A model generated the notes under the pieces. It ran no database searches. It saw only the letters and a program-made list of their open reading frames with translations, and had not been told where the DNA came from. From NCBI RefSeq assembly GCF_030065675.1, contig NZ_JASJDK010000004.1, positions 1 to 64,000 of the forward strand: a stretch of 64,000 bases of DNA, written 5' to 3'. This document shows positions 18,365 to 27,027 of the stretch, in pieces. Every line of letters starts with the position of its first letter. Within the stretch, counting starts at the first letter, position 1. This DNA is from Mastigocoleus sp. MO_188.B34 (lineage in GTDB: Bacteria > Cyanobacteriota > Cyanobacteriia > Cyanobacteriales > Nostocaceae). A program made the translations under genes and the position numbers.

Positions 18365-19420
18365 ATGTATCAAGAAAGCCAAGTACTCGATCGCAATTGT
18401 TCGATTTTTTCTCTTTTCAGAACCATGAGTTGCATCTTCCCCTACGAAAAGCTTATTGAGAATAGCTTGATTCTGACTGCCCAAATGGAGTTAGTTTATG
18501 CAAATGATCGGGTTTTCCAGGTCTTGCAACAACTAAGCTATGATGAGTTACCAGCAAATCAACTACCCGTGGAAATTTTGCATCTCTGTCAACCCTTAGT
18601 TCAGAGTCGCAATCTATTTCCAAATCAATGCTGGCTGCTTCATTCTGAAATCCTTACTAATGACTTAACCTGCTTACATATTCAGGTGCGATGGTTACAA
18701 CTAGAAAAACTGGAAAGTCCTTTTCTACTAATCACCGTCGAGGATCGACATCAAGCAATTTGCAATATAGCATTTGAGGAAGCCCAAACATATGGATTGA
18801 CACCTCGTGAAAAGGAAGTTTGGTTACTTCGCCGCAAGAATTACACTTACGATCAAATTGCTTCGGAGTTATTTATTGCTCCTAGTACAGTTAAGAAGCA
18901 TATGGCAAGTATTCACTTTAAACAGAAAGAAGTTCTTAACATCAGGAAAGACTTACTTACTAGGTCTGACTCATCAGACCGAATCATGCAGTTCAAATAT
19001 GAAAATTCAAGCTACAGTGACTCTGTCAGAGCATTTGTAGACTTGACGTTAAGACCATCTGATAATTCAGAGACAAAAATAGAAAACCAAGAATTATACT
19101 GTTGGTATGTAGCTTTTTGTAAAGCTCATAGATTTCAGAGTCATTCAATGAGTCGGTTCATTTCTCGTCTGAAAAAAATTTTGCCTCAACACAGGGTAAA
19201 GCGCCAATTCAGACGAGTTCACGGTCAAAGATTAACTGTTCGGGCTCATTGGAAACAGCTTGCTCCTATTGATGGTGTGTTCGAAAAAATTGCTAATCTT
19301 AATACCGACGATTCGCCAAAAGAAACTGAGTGGAATTGCATCAAGTCAAGGTGTACTGAAGGTGGATTGGCGAAATTTTTACTGGGTTTTGATAATCCAA
19401 ACTTAGTATTTGCGGACTGA
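18365..19420 (+). CDS. LuxR-type HTH regulator with a C-terminal extension
   Basis: A 351-residue protein. Residues 20-140 match the sensor part common in cyanobacterial LuxR proteins (LILTAQMELVYANDR, LLITVEDRHQ). Residues 142-189 are a LuxR DNA-binding domain (YGLTPREKEVWLL, APSTVKKHMASIH). Most relatives end soon after; this one continues 160 residues. Within the extension, about 217-300 (AFVDLTLRP, LYCWYVAFCKAHRF, MSRFISRLKKIL, RRVHGQRLTV) resembles the winged-helix C-terminal domain found after phage/plasmid D5-type primase helicases; this is a judgement by eye. A start at the Met at residue 21 is also possible. It may regulate the neighbouring accessory cluster. Confidence 0.78.
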   Translation: MYQESQVLDRNCSIFSLFRTMSCIFPYEKLIENSLILTAQMELVYANDRVFQVLQQLSYDELPANQLPVEILHLCQPLVQSRNLFPNQCWLLHSEILTNDLTCLHIQVRWLQLEKLESPFLLITVEDRHQAICNIAFEEAQTYGLTPREKEVWLLRRKNYTYDQIASELFIAPSTVKKHMASIHFKQKEVLNIRKDLLTRSDSSDRIMQFKYENSSYSDSVRAFVDLTLRPSDNSETKIENQELYCWYVAFCKAHRFQSHSMSRFISRLKKILPQHRVKRQFRRVHGQRLTVRAHWKQLAPIDGVFEKIANLNTDDSPKETEWNCIKSRCTEGGLAKFLLGFDNPNLVFAD

Positions 19421-19454
19421 TTCATATCTTTTTACTTTTTACTTGCGCTTAGCC

Positions 19455-19931
19455 CTATTGTGCGGCGGGTTCCTTTTCAACTTCCTCCACTTCACATATT
19501 GCATCTTCTGGCGAAGCACCAGCGTAAATGACTTTAATCATTCCAGGAAAATAATCATCCATAGTGGATAGATTTGCATAAAGCATTCTTTTAATAATGG
19601 GGAAATCTAATTCATTATCTGCTAGATAAATACTAGTTTTATAGCGAATTTCCCCATCTCTAAAATCCATTTCAAAATTACCTAAATTCATCCCGTAATT
19701 CGCCCGAGTGAAGAACTCCGCCATTTCGGTGTATTTATTTTCAGGTACTTTCACTGGAGATATGGAATAAAATTTAAAATTCCTCTTTTCTTCATTAATA
19801 ATTACGTAGCAATTGTAGTTACTATTATCCAAATCTACTGCTACTTTAAAAGCTCTACCTTCTTCTACTTCTGTATAGTTCCAATCATCTTGTACGAAGA
19901 AGTTAATAACTGATGTATATAAACTTTCCAT
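19455..19931 (-). CDS. YbjN domain protein
   Basis: A 158-residue acidic protein with the YbjN/type III chaperone-like fold: alternating strands (AFKVAVDLDNSNYNCYVI), a helix with AEFFTRANYGMNLGNFEMDF and the RYKTSIYL strand, followed by MLYANLSTMDDYFPG. Cyanobacteria have several such proteins of unknown function. The acidic end (EVEEVEKEPAAQ) is typical. It is convergent with the LuxR-type gene and stands alone. Confidence 0.8.
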   Translation of the reverse strand: MESLYTSVINFFVQDDWNYTEVEEGRAFKVAVDLDNSNYNCYVIINEEKRNFKFYSISPVKVPENKYTEMAEFFTRANYGMNLGNFEMDFRDGEIRYKTSIYLADNELDFPIIKRMLYANLSTMDDYFPGMIKVIYAGASPEDAICEVEEVEKEPAAQ

Positions 19932-20213
19932 TAATATTTCCCTAATCTATAATAATTATTTTGCTCAGCGAACTTATTTTGTGCTCTGTGTTAGCTTTAG
20001 TTTCGCTAAGATAATTGCAATCAAATCACTATCGATCGGATATATAAACTCATCTGTCAGGATGGTTTTTTGGTATCATCCACCCGGATATTTATGGCGC
20101 TACGCGCAATTCAAAAGTCAAAAGTCGTACAGACGTGACATGTCACGTCTGTACAAAAGTCAAAAGTCAAAAAACGGTACTTTAAGTGATAAGCAAGATC
20201 ATTTGATTATCTG
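19932..20213. other. short intergenic region with CAAAAGT repeats and a palindrome
   Basis: The region holds AAAAGTCAAAAGTC tandem units around 20111-20172 interrupted by a perfect palindrome (20127-20154). An open frame crosses it on the plus strand but is built from repeats and overlaps vapC, so I do not call a gene. Confidence 0.5.
20127..20154. repeat. 28-bp perfect palindrome, TGTAGAGACG family variant
   Basis: GTACAGACGTGACATGTCACGTCTGTAC reads the same on both strands; the core is ACATGT. It is a diverged member of the palindrome family seen about ten times in the window and sits inside a CAAAAGT tandem array. Confidence 0.85.
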
Positions 20214-20639
20214 TTATGAAACATCATTCCAAGGATTTAAAAGTAATACACCCGTAACCTCAAAATCTTTCACATTACGGGTCATCAAATATAAACCATG
20301 ACGTAAAGCTGTTGCTGCAATCAATCCATCTGCAGCTGCAAGAATAAATCCTTTTTTTTGTGCAATTGCTGTAATCTCACCCCAGATAGCCGCTATTTCT
20401 GAATCAATCTGTAAAACACGTTCTGCATAAATATGTTCAATATTATTAAACCATACAGATAAATCTCGCTTACAACGACTTTCAGACAGTAGAGAAATTC
20501 CTTTACTGATTTCACCTAAAGTAATAACACTGATATAAATATCGTTATCCAGGAGACTATTAACAGCATTCTTAACAGATTCTAATGGTATTGGTTTGTA
20601 CAGTTCGGATAAAACGCAAGTGTCAAGTAAGACCCTCAT
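20214..20639 (-). CDS. vapC: PIN-domain toxin, VapC type
   Basis: A 141-residue PIN ribonuclease of the VapC class, which cleaves RNA when not held by its antitoxin. Acidic active-site residues are visible: Asp6 in LLDTCVLSE, Glu43 in LGEISKG, Asp104 in AAADGLIAAT and Asp125 near the end. Length is normal. Its start overlaps the antitoxin gene by four bases (ATGA), which indicates translational coupling in a toxin-antitoxin operon. All active-site residues are intact, so it is likely functional. Confidence 0.9.
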   Translation of the reverse strand: MRVLLDTCVLSELYKPIPLESVKNAVNSLLDNDIYISVITLGEISKGISLLSESRCKRDLSVWFNNIEHIYAERVLQIDSEIAAIWGEITAIAQKKGFILAAADGLIAATALRHGLYLMTRNVKDFEVTGVLLLNPWNDVS

Positions 20640-20881
20640 AAATCTACTGTCCGCATGGAGCTTTTATCCCGTTCTAAGTCTATATCCTCCATGCTATGTG
20701 GGGGGTTTAAAAGATGTTGTTTAAAACTTGGTCTTTCTCCTATTAAGCGTTCATATTCTGCTTTCGATATCACAACCACTGTATCATTACGTCGTTGGAT
20801 TATCTGTGGTCCTACGGTGAGTACTTTGTTCACCAGTTCAGTCAATCTATTCTTTGCATCCGCCAAACGCCATTCTTGCAC
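20636..20881 (-). CDS. Phd/YefM-type antitoxin
   Basis: An 81-residue antitoxin that would bind its own promoter through the N-terminal domain and block the PIN toxin with its C-terminus. The Phd/YefM pattern is clear: WRLADAKNRLTELVNKV, GPQIIQRRNDTVVVIS and KAEYERLIG. The acidic C-terminal tail (SMEDIDLERD) fits toxin binding. It is first in the operon, overlapping the toxin gene by four bases. The usual partner of this antitoxin class is either YoeB or a PIN toxin; here it is PIN. Confidence 0.88.
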   Translation of the reverse strand: MQEWRLADAKNRLTELVNKVLTVGPQIIQRRNDTVVVISKAEYERLIGERPSFKQHLLNPPHSMEDIDLERDKSSMRTVDL

Positions 20882-20969
20882 TACATTATTCCATTAATCT
20901 AGCTAATCTAGCTATATTGTATAACGAAATGAGTAGGAATTAATCCTGTAGGGTAGGGTGTAACATAAC

Positions 20970-21075
20970 TGGTTCCTTGTCTCTGGCAAGGAACACCTTA
21001 TTCGAGGCTCTGCCTCAGGTATAATTAAGAGGCGGAGCCTCTTGTATGGGTTCCAAGCCTGAGCCTGGGAACCAG
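20970..21075. repeat. nested inverted repeat (GGTTCC...GGAACC with GAGGCTC stem)
   Basis: Several hairpins are nested: GTTCCTTG/CAAGGAAC, GAGGCTCTGCCTC/GAGGCGGAGCCTC and an outer GGTTCC/GGGAACC. It lies between dnaG and the toxin-antitoxin operon, downstream of dnaG and upstream of the antitoxin. It looks like a mosaic of small dispersed repeats and may also act in transcription termination. Confidence 0.65.
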
Positions 21076-21128
21076 AGATCTAACAAATTAAGTAACACTC
21101 TCATTCCCCGTTCCCCGTTCCCTTCTCC

Positions 21129-23105
21129 TCAAAACAAATCTGTCAGGGAAAATTGTCGTAAACGATCCAATTCCTGCAATTTCATTTTTTCCCCATAAAA
21201 AGCATCATAATAAGATTGCCAGCGTTTGGGTTCTGCTTCTGGATCTGTTTGCTCCCAAAGTTCCAAATAGTGACGATAGCGTTTTTCCCGGAGTACTCTT
21301 TCCATACAAGCTGTGGTTGCATGAACCACTTGAGGAGCGCGAGTAAGTTCCTTTTCAGTTTTTTCATCAAGATGAAATAATCGGGAAACCAAACTCATCT
21401 CGGTTTCAAATTCTAAACATCGGTCTTGCAATCGGGAAATTAAATCTGTTTCTGCTGCAATATTGGGAGATATTTCTAAAATCTGTCGCCAGAAAAATCG
21501 ATGGTGAGACAAACTAAATTGTAAATCCCGTTCTTCTAAAATTTGAGAAATTATTGGTCGCTGTAAAGGACAGTGAAGATAAATTTGCAGTAGTAATGCT
21601 TCTGCTTGTTCTAACAGACTAGATTCATTGTTGGGAAGGGAAGGTTTTCTCTGGGTAGAGTTTTTATTAGAGTTTTTGCGTCCCGAACTAAAACGTTGCT
21701 TCGAACTAAAGTTTGAATTCCATTCTCCCGAATTTTTCCCACTAGTAATCTGAGTTAACAGATTCTCAACTCTTAGGGGTACCAGTCTAGTATCTCCCAA
21801 ACTCAGAATTTCCGCGCAATGGGAAACATAATAATTTCTAGTGTCGCTGTTGCTAATATTTTTCAGCAACTTCACCATTTTTTGGGAAACTTGTTGAAAA
21901 TCAGTAGCTTGTTTGAGGTCGCAATCTTTGGTAACTTGCTGAATCTGCCAATCTAACCACAAAGGAGCATTTGCTAATAATTGGTGATAATCTTCCGAAG
22001 TATGACTTTGTAAATATTCATCAGCATCCTTACCATCGGGAATATTGAGAATTTTCAATTGAACTTCGCCTTTGTATGCAAGGTCGGCGATCGCACCAAT
22101 TGCTCTTTCTGCTGCATTAGTTCCAGCTTTGTCAGCGTCAAAATTAAGTATCAGTTGCTTTGAGTCACAATAACGCAACACTAATTTAACTTGATCTAAA
22201 CTTAATGCCGTACCCAAAGAAGCAACTACATTATTAATACCTTTCTCGTGAAGTGCGATCGCATCAAAATATCCTTCCACCACCACAGCTTTGTCAGATT
22301 GAGAAATCCCTGCTTTGGCTTGGTCGAGGGCAAATAAAGTTTTACCCTTATTAAATAATTCCGTTTCCGGAGAATTGAGATATTTTGGTTGGTCGTCTCC
22401 CATAGTTCGACCACCAAAACCGATGGTGCGTCCGAGTATATCTCGGATGGGAATCATCACGCGATCGCGAAATGCATCGTAATAACCCCGTCCTTCTTTC
22501 CGGGGTTTAATTAGTCCGGCTTTTTCTACCAACGGAGCGGGATAATTTTTATTTTCTACTAAATAACGATAAAGGGTTTGCCAACCCACAGGAGCATAAC
22601 CCAAACCAAATTTTTTAATAGTTTCTGTTTGTAGTTGACGATTTTGAGTTAGATATTCCAGTGCTGACTTACTAACAGAAGGATTGCTGGGGGAATTCCA
22701 CAAAGCATGTTGGTAAAACTGTGCGGTTACCGCCAAAACTTCATAAAGTTGTTCCCGTAGAGAAAGTTGGCGATGTAATTCTTGTCTTTGTTGTGGTTCG
22801 AGAGTTTTAACCTGGACTTGGTAACGTCGTGCTAAATCTAGCACAGTTTCAGCAAAGGAACGTTTTTCCAATTCCATCAAAAATTTAATCGCATTTCCTG
22901 CCGCATGACAACCAAAGCAATAATACATTTGCTTGCTCGGGCTGACACTAAAACTAGGTGTTTTCTCATTATGGAAAGGACATAAACCCAAAAAGTCTTT
23001 GCCACGCTTCCGTAAGACTACGTAATCTGAGATCACCTCATATATATCTACTCTGCTTTTAACTTCCTCAACAGTATCTGGGTGTAGGGAGGGGATTTGC
23101 ATCAT
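21129..23105 (-). CDS. dnaG: DNA primase
   Basis: A 658-residue bacterial DnaG that makes RNA primers at the replication fork. It has the CHC2 zinc ribbon (Cys42, His45, Cys63, Cys66 in LCPFHNEKTPSF and YYCFGCHAAGN), the RNA polymerase core with FGGRTMGDDQPKYLNSPET, the Toprim motifs VVVEGYFDAIAL and LNFDADKAG, a Lys/Ser-rich linker (SGRKNSNKNSTQRKP) and the C-terminal DnaB-binding helical domain. Length is normal for cyanobacteria. A second Met directly after the first makes the exact start uncertain by one codon. No rpsU or rpoD neighbour is seen, so it is outside the classical macromolecular synthesis operon. Confidence 0.95.
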   Translation of the reverse strand: MMQIPSLHPDTVEEVKSRVDIYEVISDYVVLRKRGKDFLGLCPFHNEKTPSFSVSPSKQMYYCFGCHAAGNAIKFLMELEKRSFAETVLDLARRYQVQVKTLEPQQRQELHRQLSLREQLYEVLAVTAQFYQHALWNSPSNPSVSKSALEYLTQNRQLQTETIKKFGLGYAPVGWQTLYRYLVENKNYPAPLVEKAGLIKPRKEGRGYYDAFRDRVMIPIRDILGRTIGFGGRTMGDDQPKYLNSPETELFNKGKTLFALDQAKAGISQSDKAVVVEGYFDAIALHEKGINNVVASLGTALSLDQVKLVLRYCDSKQLILNFDADKAGTNAAERAIGAIADLAYKGEVQLKILNIPDGKDADEYLQSHTSEDYHQLLANAPLWLDWQIQQVTKDCDLKQATDFQQVSQKMVKLLKNISNSDTRNYYVSHCAEILSLGDTRLVPLRVENLLTQITSGKNSGEWNSNFSSKQRFSSGRKNSNKNSTQRKPSLPNNESSLLEQAEALLLQIYLHCPLQRPIISQILEERDLQFSLSHHRFFWRQILEISPNIAAETDLISRLQDRCLEFETEMSLVSRLFHLDEKTEKELTRAPQVVHATTACMERVLREKRYRHYLELWEQTDPEAEPKRWQSYYDAFYGEKMKLQELDRLRQFSLTDLF

Positions 23106-23648
23106 TACATGCTCAGTTCCAATTCTTAAATATCAATTAGCTGTGTTGACTAGTAGTATTTTTCATTCATTCTGGCGATTTGTAGAGACACGACAGAGGC
23201 TAACGCCGACGCTGCAGGCTCTGTCGCGTCTCTACGGGGTTTTGTGGAAAAAACAAGGCTAATGGCTAACACAACAAATGAAAAGGAGTACTAGCCGTCA
23301 GTTATTTGCCGCTCGAATATCCGTGGTTTATAAGTTTCGACCTTATTATAGTCGTCCCTAAAGCAAGAACGATCTATAAATTTTTCAATTTTAATATTTT
23401 TCAATTTTAATTATGTGAGTTTAATTATTTGAGTTTAATTGTTCGGAAGAATTATTCCATAAAATATGCCCCTAAAATCACAAACGTCCGTAAATATGCG
23501 ATTCACGACGAATTAGTAATTATCATATTGTTATTGTTCGGGCAAGAATGCTATGTAGACTTTTAAATTTTTTCTCAATTTGTTTTCTCAAATTTTTTCT
23601 CAAATTTTATTTTCGGATTTAACGATATAGATAAGGAACCAATATATT
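23106..23648. other. intergenic region between divergent dnaG and amidase genes
   Basis: Apart from the nested palindrome near 23181-23236, the stretch is AT-rich with tandem pieces of TTTTTCAATTTTAAT (about 23382-23412) and TTTTCTCAAATTT (about 23570-23610). It should hold promoters for both genes. No RNA gene is recognised. Confidence 0.45.
23181..23236. repeat. TGTAGAGACG palindrome interrupted by a second small repeat
   Basis: The outer arms TGTAGAGACACGACAGAG and CTCTGTCGCGTCTCTAC belong to the palindrome family seen elsewhere. Between them lies GCCGACGCTGCAGGCT (23205-23220), the core of a second repeat found at 3761 and 40683. This appears to be one repeat inserted inside another. Confidence 0.75.
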
Positions 23649-25007
23649 ATGGGACGTATTTTTATTTCTGCAGCACATGGTGGTAGAGAAGCTGGAGGAA
23701 TAGATCCAGGTTCGGTCGCAGGTGGTACAACCGAAGCCAAAGAAATGATTCAATTACGAGATTTAATTTTAACAGAACTCAGATCGCGCAAATTTTCTGT
23801 TTTAGGGGTACCTGACGATTTAAGCGCGCGACAAACAATTAGCTGGATCAACGCCCGCGCTCGTAGAAATGATATCGCCGTAGAAATTCATGCTGATGCA
23901 GGATCTAACCCTTCTGTCCGAGGTTCCACAGTATTTTATATCGCCAATAATGAAGAGCGGAGAAGACACGCGGAATTACTGTTAGTGGGATTGTTGCGTC
24001 GCGTCCCCCAATTACCAAACCGGGGTGTCAAACCAGATACCGCTACAGGTATAGGTCGCTTGATGTTTTGTCGTCAAGTTGCTGCACCTTCAATGTTGAT
24101 GGAAGTTGGGTTTTTAAGTAGCCCAGAAGACCGTTCTTTATTGCAAAGCCGTCGGCGTGATTTTGCTGTGGGTATTGCTGATGGTCTTGCTTCTTGGAGT
24201 CGCACAATCGATCCCGGTTCCGCTCCCCCTCCTCCCACTGAGCCCAGCTACCCAGCAATTAACATTAAAATGAATGGGCAAAATTACGAAGAGCAAGGGA
24301 TACTAGTCAGTGGTAACGCTTATATTCCCATCGATTTAATAGATCGTTTGCGAATTGATTTATCCCAAAATCCCGATGTCCGTCGTATTACCTATCGGCG
24401 AGTAGTTTATGTCAAAGCAGTAGAACTACGAGATTTTAATGTTTCCGTTGGTTGGGATGCACCTACTCGGACTGTAATCTTAAAATCCAACTTACAAATT
24501 TGTGTCGGTAACATTGAGAGAATTATGTCCGCTGGCAACACATCTGAAGTTCAACTACAGTTATTTTTAAGAAATAATAATGAAAACTCCCTAGTTAAAT
24601 TTCCGGATTTACCCAAACTTTACCGGGAAGAAGCAAGTGTAGAAGGAGTGAATTATGATGTCGCCTTCTGTCAAATGTGTGTAGAAACAGGATTTTTGCG
24701 CTTTGGTGGCGATATTAGACCCGAACAAAATAACTTTGCTGGTTTGGGAACCATTGGTGGTGGTACGGATACAGCAATTTTTGAAAACGCCAGAATTGGT
24801 GTTAGGGCTCATATCCAACACTTAAAAGCGTACGCCAGCTTGGAACCCCTAGTTAATGAAGTCGTAGACCCACGCTTCCGCTTTGTTACCCGAGGAATTG
24901 CACCATTAATTGACCAACTGTCCGGTAGATGGTCAGCAGATTTGCAATACGGAGAGAAAATTAAAGCTATGCTCAAAAGACTTTACGAGTCAGCAGGAAT
25001 CTTTTAA
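23649..25007 (+). CDS. two-domain cell-wall hydrolase: N-acetylmuramoyl-L-alanine amidase plus glucosaminidase-like domain
   Basis: A 452-residue protein. Residues 1-185 are an Amidase_3 zinc amidase (FISAAHGGREAGG with the first His, TEAKEMIQLRD, EIHAD with His/Glu region, MLMEVGFLSSPED). A Pro-rich linker (SAPPPPTEPSYP) leads to a middle domain like copper-amine-oxidase N-terminal repeats (about 205-285). The C-terminus (about 315-450) resembles a glucosaminidase-type domain (FCQMCVETGFLRFGG, NNFAGLG, IGVRAHIQHLKAYA). Together they would cut both stem-peptide and sugar linkages of peptidoglycan. No signal peptide is visible, because the catalytic domain begins at the first residue; export route is unclear. 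Confidence 0.85.
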   Translation: MGRIFISAAHGGREAGGIDPGSVAGGTTEAKEMIQLRDLILTELRSRKFSVLGVPDDLSARQTISWINARARRNDIAVEIHADAGSNPSVRGSTVFYIANNEERRRHAELLLVGLLRRVPQLPNRGVKPDTATGIGRLMFCRQVAAPSMLMEVGFLSSPEDRSLLQSRRRDFAVGIADGLASWSRTIDPGSAPPPPTEPSYPAINIKMNGQNYEEQGILVSGNAYIPIDLIDRLRIDLSQNPDVRRITYRRVVYVKAVELRDFNVSVGWDAPTRTVILKSNLQICVGNIERIMSAGNTSEVQLQLFLRNNNENSLVKFPDLPKLYREEASVEGVNYDVAFCQMCVETGFLRFGGDIRPEQNNFAGLGTIGGGTDTAIFENARIGVRAHIQHLKAYASLEPLVNEVVDPRFRFVTRGIAPLIDQLSGRWSADLQYGEKIKAMLKRLYESAGIF

Positions 25008-25515
25008 ATTCTCATCTTCCCACACTTCCCACATCTCCCACACTCCCCACACTCCTTTCACTCGATCAAACAACCTTCTCTCGACATGGGAACTGGAAGT
25101 AGTCTTGCCTTAATACTTAATCCCAGTTAAATTGTATTGGGATTAAGTTGACATAAGCCAAAATTCAACTCCAAAAAATAAAGAAACTTTAAATAAAATC
25201 AATTTAATATAAATTCAAAATTCATCAAAATTTTATATATGACAAAGTTAATATCTTGACATCACCAGTATAAGTACTACTGCAAACATATTAACTGTTT
25301 TTACACAAGTATTATTTTTTCAAAAATCATTTAAAAATACTCGTTTATAAAGCAAAATCATAATAAATATTTATTCTTTATCCAGAAAATATTACTCCGA
25401 AGAAATACAGTTGTTGATAGTTGTATAGTAAAATACTTTAAGCCTTACTAAAGGGGGGTGGAAATTTCCAGCTCTTTTGGCTACACTAAATATACATATA
25501 ATCAAGGAGACTTAC
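25008..25515. other. intergenic region with a C-rich tandem repeat
   Basis: CCCACACTTCCCACATCTCCCACACTCCCC-type repeats lie at 25017-25060. The remainder is AT-rich and likely holds the promoter of the glycosyltransferase gene, whose Shine-Dalgarno sequence (AAGGAGA) is at 25504-25510. No RNA gene is recognised. Confidence 0.5.
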
Positions 25516-26595
25516 ATGCGGATTGCTCAGGTCGCTCCACTGTGGGAAAGAGTACCGCCACCCGCATATGGCGGCGTAGAGTTAGTCGTAGGATTACTGT
25601 GTGATGAGTTAGTCCGACGCGGTCACGAAGTAACATTATTTGCATCAGGGGACTCAATCACCTTAGCCAACTTAGACTCAGTTTATCCACGTTCCTTTCG
25701 TTCAGATAAACTCGTCAAAGACTACAACGTCTACGAAGTACTGCAACTGAGTCGCCTTTACCAGCAAGCTGATAAGTTTGACATTATTCATTCTCACGTT
25801 GGTTACCCAGCTATTAGTTATGCCGATTTAGTCAAAACCCCAACCGTGCACACCTTGCACGGTATTTTTACGCCTGATACCGAAAAAGTTTATATAGAGG
25901 GGCGTTCCCAGCCATATGTTAGTATCTCCAATGCTCAACGGGAGCCAAGATTAGGGCTCAACTATGCCGCAACTGTATATAACGGTATCGATATTGATAG
26001 CCATCGTTTTTACCCAGAGCCCCAAGATCCCCCCTATCTAGCCTTTTTAGGTAGGATATCTCCAGAAAAAGGTACTCACCTTGCAATTGAAATTGCCAAA
26101 GCAGCAGGTATTCCCTTAAAAATGGCAGGGAAAGTAGACGTAGTAGATGTAGAGTATTTTAAAACTGAAATTGAGCACCACATTGATGGCGAGCAAATTC
26201 AGTATTTAGGTGAAGCCAATCATTTTGAGAAAAATGCCCTTTTAGGAGGAGCTATAGCAACATTATTCTCTATCACCTGGCGCGAACCTTTCGGGCTAGT
26301 GATGACAGAGTCTATGGCTGCTGGGACACCTGTGCTAGCGAAGCCTTTAGGTTCTGCACCAGAAGTTGTCGCCCATGGTAAGACAGGCTTTTTATGCGAT
26401 ACGACAGCAGAATTTGTGGATGCGATCGCTCGTATCAAAGAAATCGACCGTCACGAGTGTCGCAAGCATGTGGAACAGAAGTTTAGCGTTTCCAGTATGA
26501 TTGACGGGTACGAGGCTGTCTACAAACAACTCATACAAGATAAGTTTTCGTTAAATGGATACTCTCAAGAATTGATAGACAACATCATTCAGTAA
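25516..26595 (+). CDS. glycosyltransferase family 4
   Basis: A 359-residue GT-B fold enzyme that would transfer a sugar from a nucleotide donor, probably in polysaccharide or glycolipid synthesis. It starts MRIAQVAPLWERVPPPAYGG, the standard N-terminal acceptor-domain start with the Gly-rich loop. The donor domain has GRISPEKGTHLAI and the EX7E motif (Glu257 and Glu265 in EPFGLVMTE), then GTPVLA and GKTGFL. The ATG at 25516 is chosen over one 39 bp upstream because AAGGAGA precedes it and all relatives start with MRIAQ. A flippase gene lies downstream on the opposite strand. Sugar and acceptor are unknown. Confidence 0.9.
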   Translation: MRIAQVAPLWERVPPPAYGGVELVVGLLCDELVRRGHEVTLFASGDSITLANLDSVYPRSFRSDKLVKDYNVYEVLQLSRLYQQADKFDIIHSHVGYPAISYADLVKTPTVHTLHGIFTPDTEKVYIEGRSQPYVSISNAQREPRLGLNYAATVYNGIDIDSHRFYPEPQDPPYLAFLGRISPEKGTHLAIEIAKAAGIPLKMAGKVDVVDVEYFKTEIEHHIDGEQIQYLGEANHFEKNALLGGAIATLFSITWREPFGLVMTESMAAGTPVLAKPLGSAPEVVAHGKTGFLCDTTAEFVDAIARIKEIDRHECRKHVEQKFSVSSMIDGYEAVYKQLIQDKFSLNGYSQELIDNIIQ

Positions 26596-27027
26596 AATAA
26601 AGAGGATGAGTTTAACAAAGACGCATCCATTTTTTGAGCTTGAGATGATGATATTTATTGGTTGAAATAATAGGATTGTGTTGTTAGTGACGCTGTTTCC
26701 ATGCGTCTTCAACAACTTTATGTGATACGGAACTATGTAGCACAATTTTATGTTGTCACAAGCTTAGACTGTCTTCAATATGCCCTGTACGCATCTATTC
26801 CCGTTGTACGAGTCTTTTATAAATTATAATTACCCTAATCTCTTATCCGGTTAACCTAGGATATTTTTTTCTATCTTCTTCAAGGTTTGCTTAATCTTTA
26901 CTTTGAAAGGCATAAATACATTAGGTTTATACAATGTTTCTTCAGTAAATTTATCCGCCTGCCAATTACTAAAAATATAATAGATATCCAAATATGCAGG
27001 ATGTGAGATAGGTCATAATTTCTAACC
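26596..27027. other. intergenic region between convergent genes
   Basis: The 430 bp between the glycosyltransferase and the flippase contain no recognisable gene. Because the genes converge, terminators are expected, but I see no strong stem with a T-tract. Confidence 0.4.
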
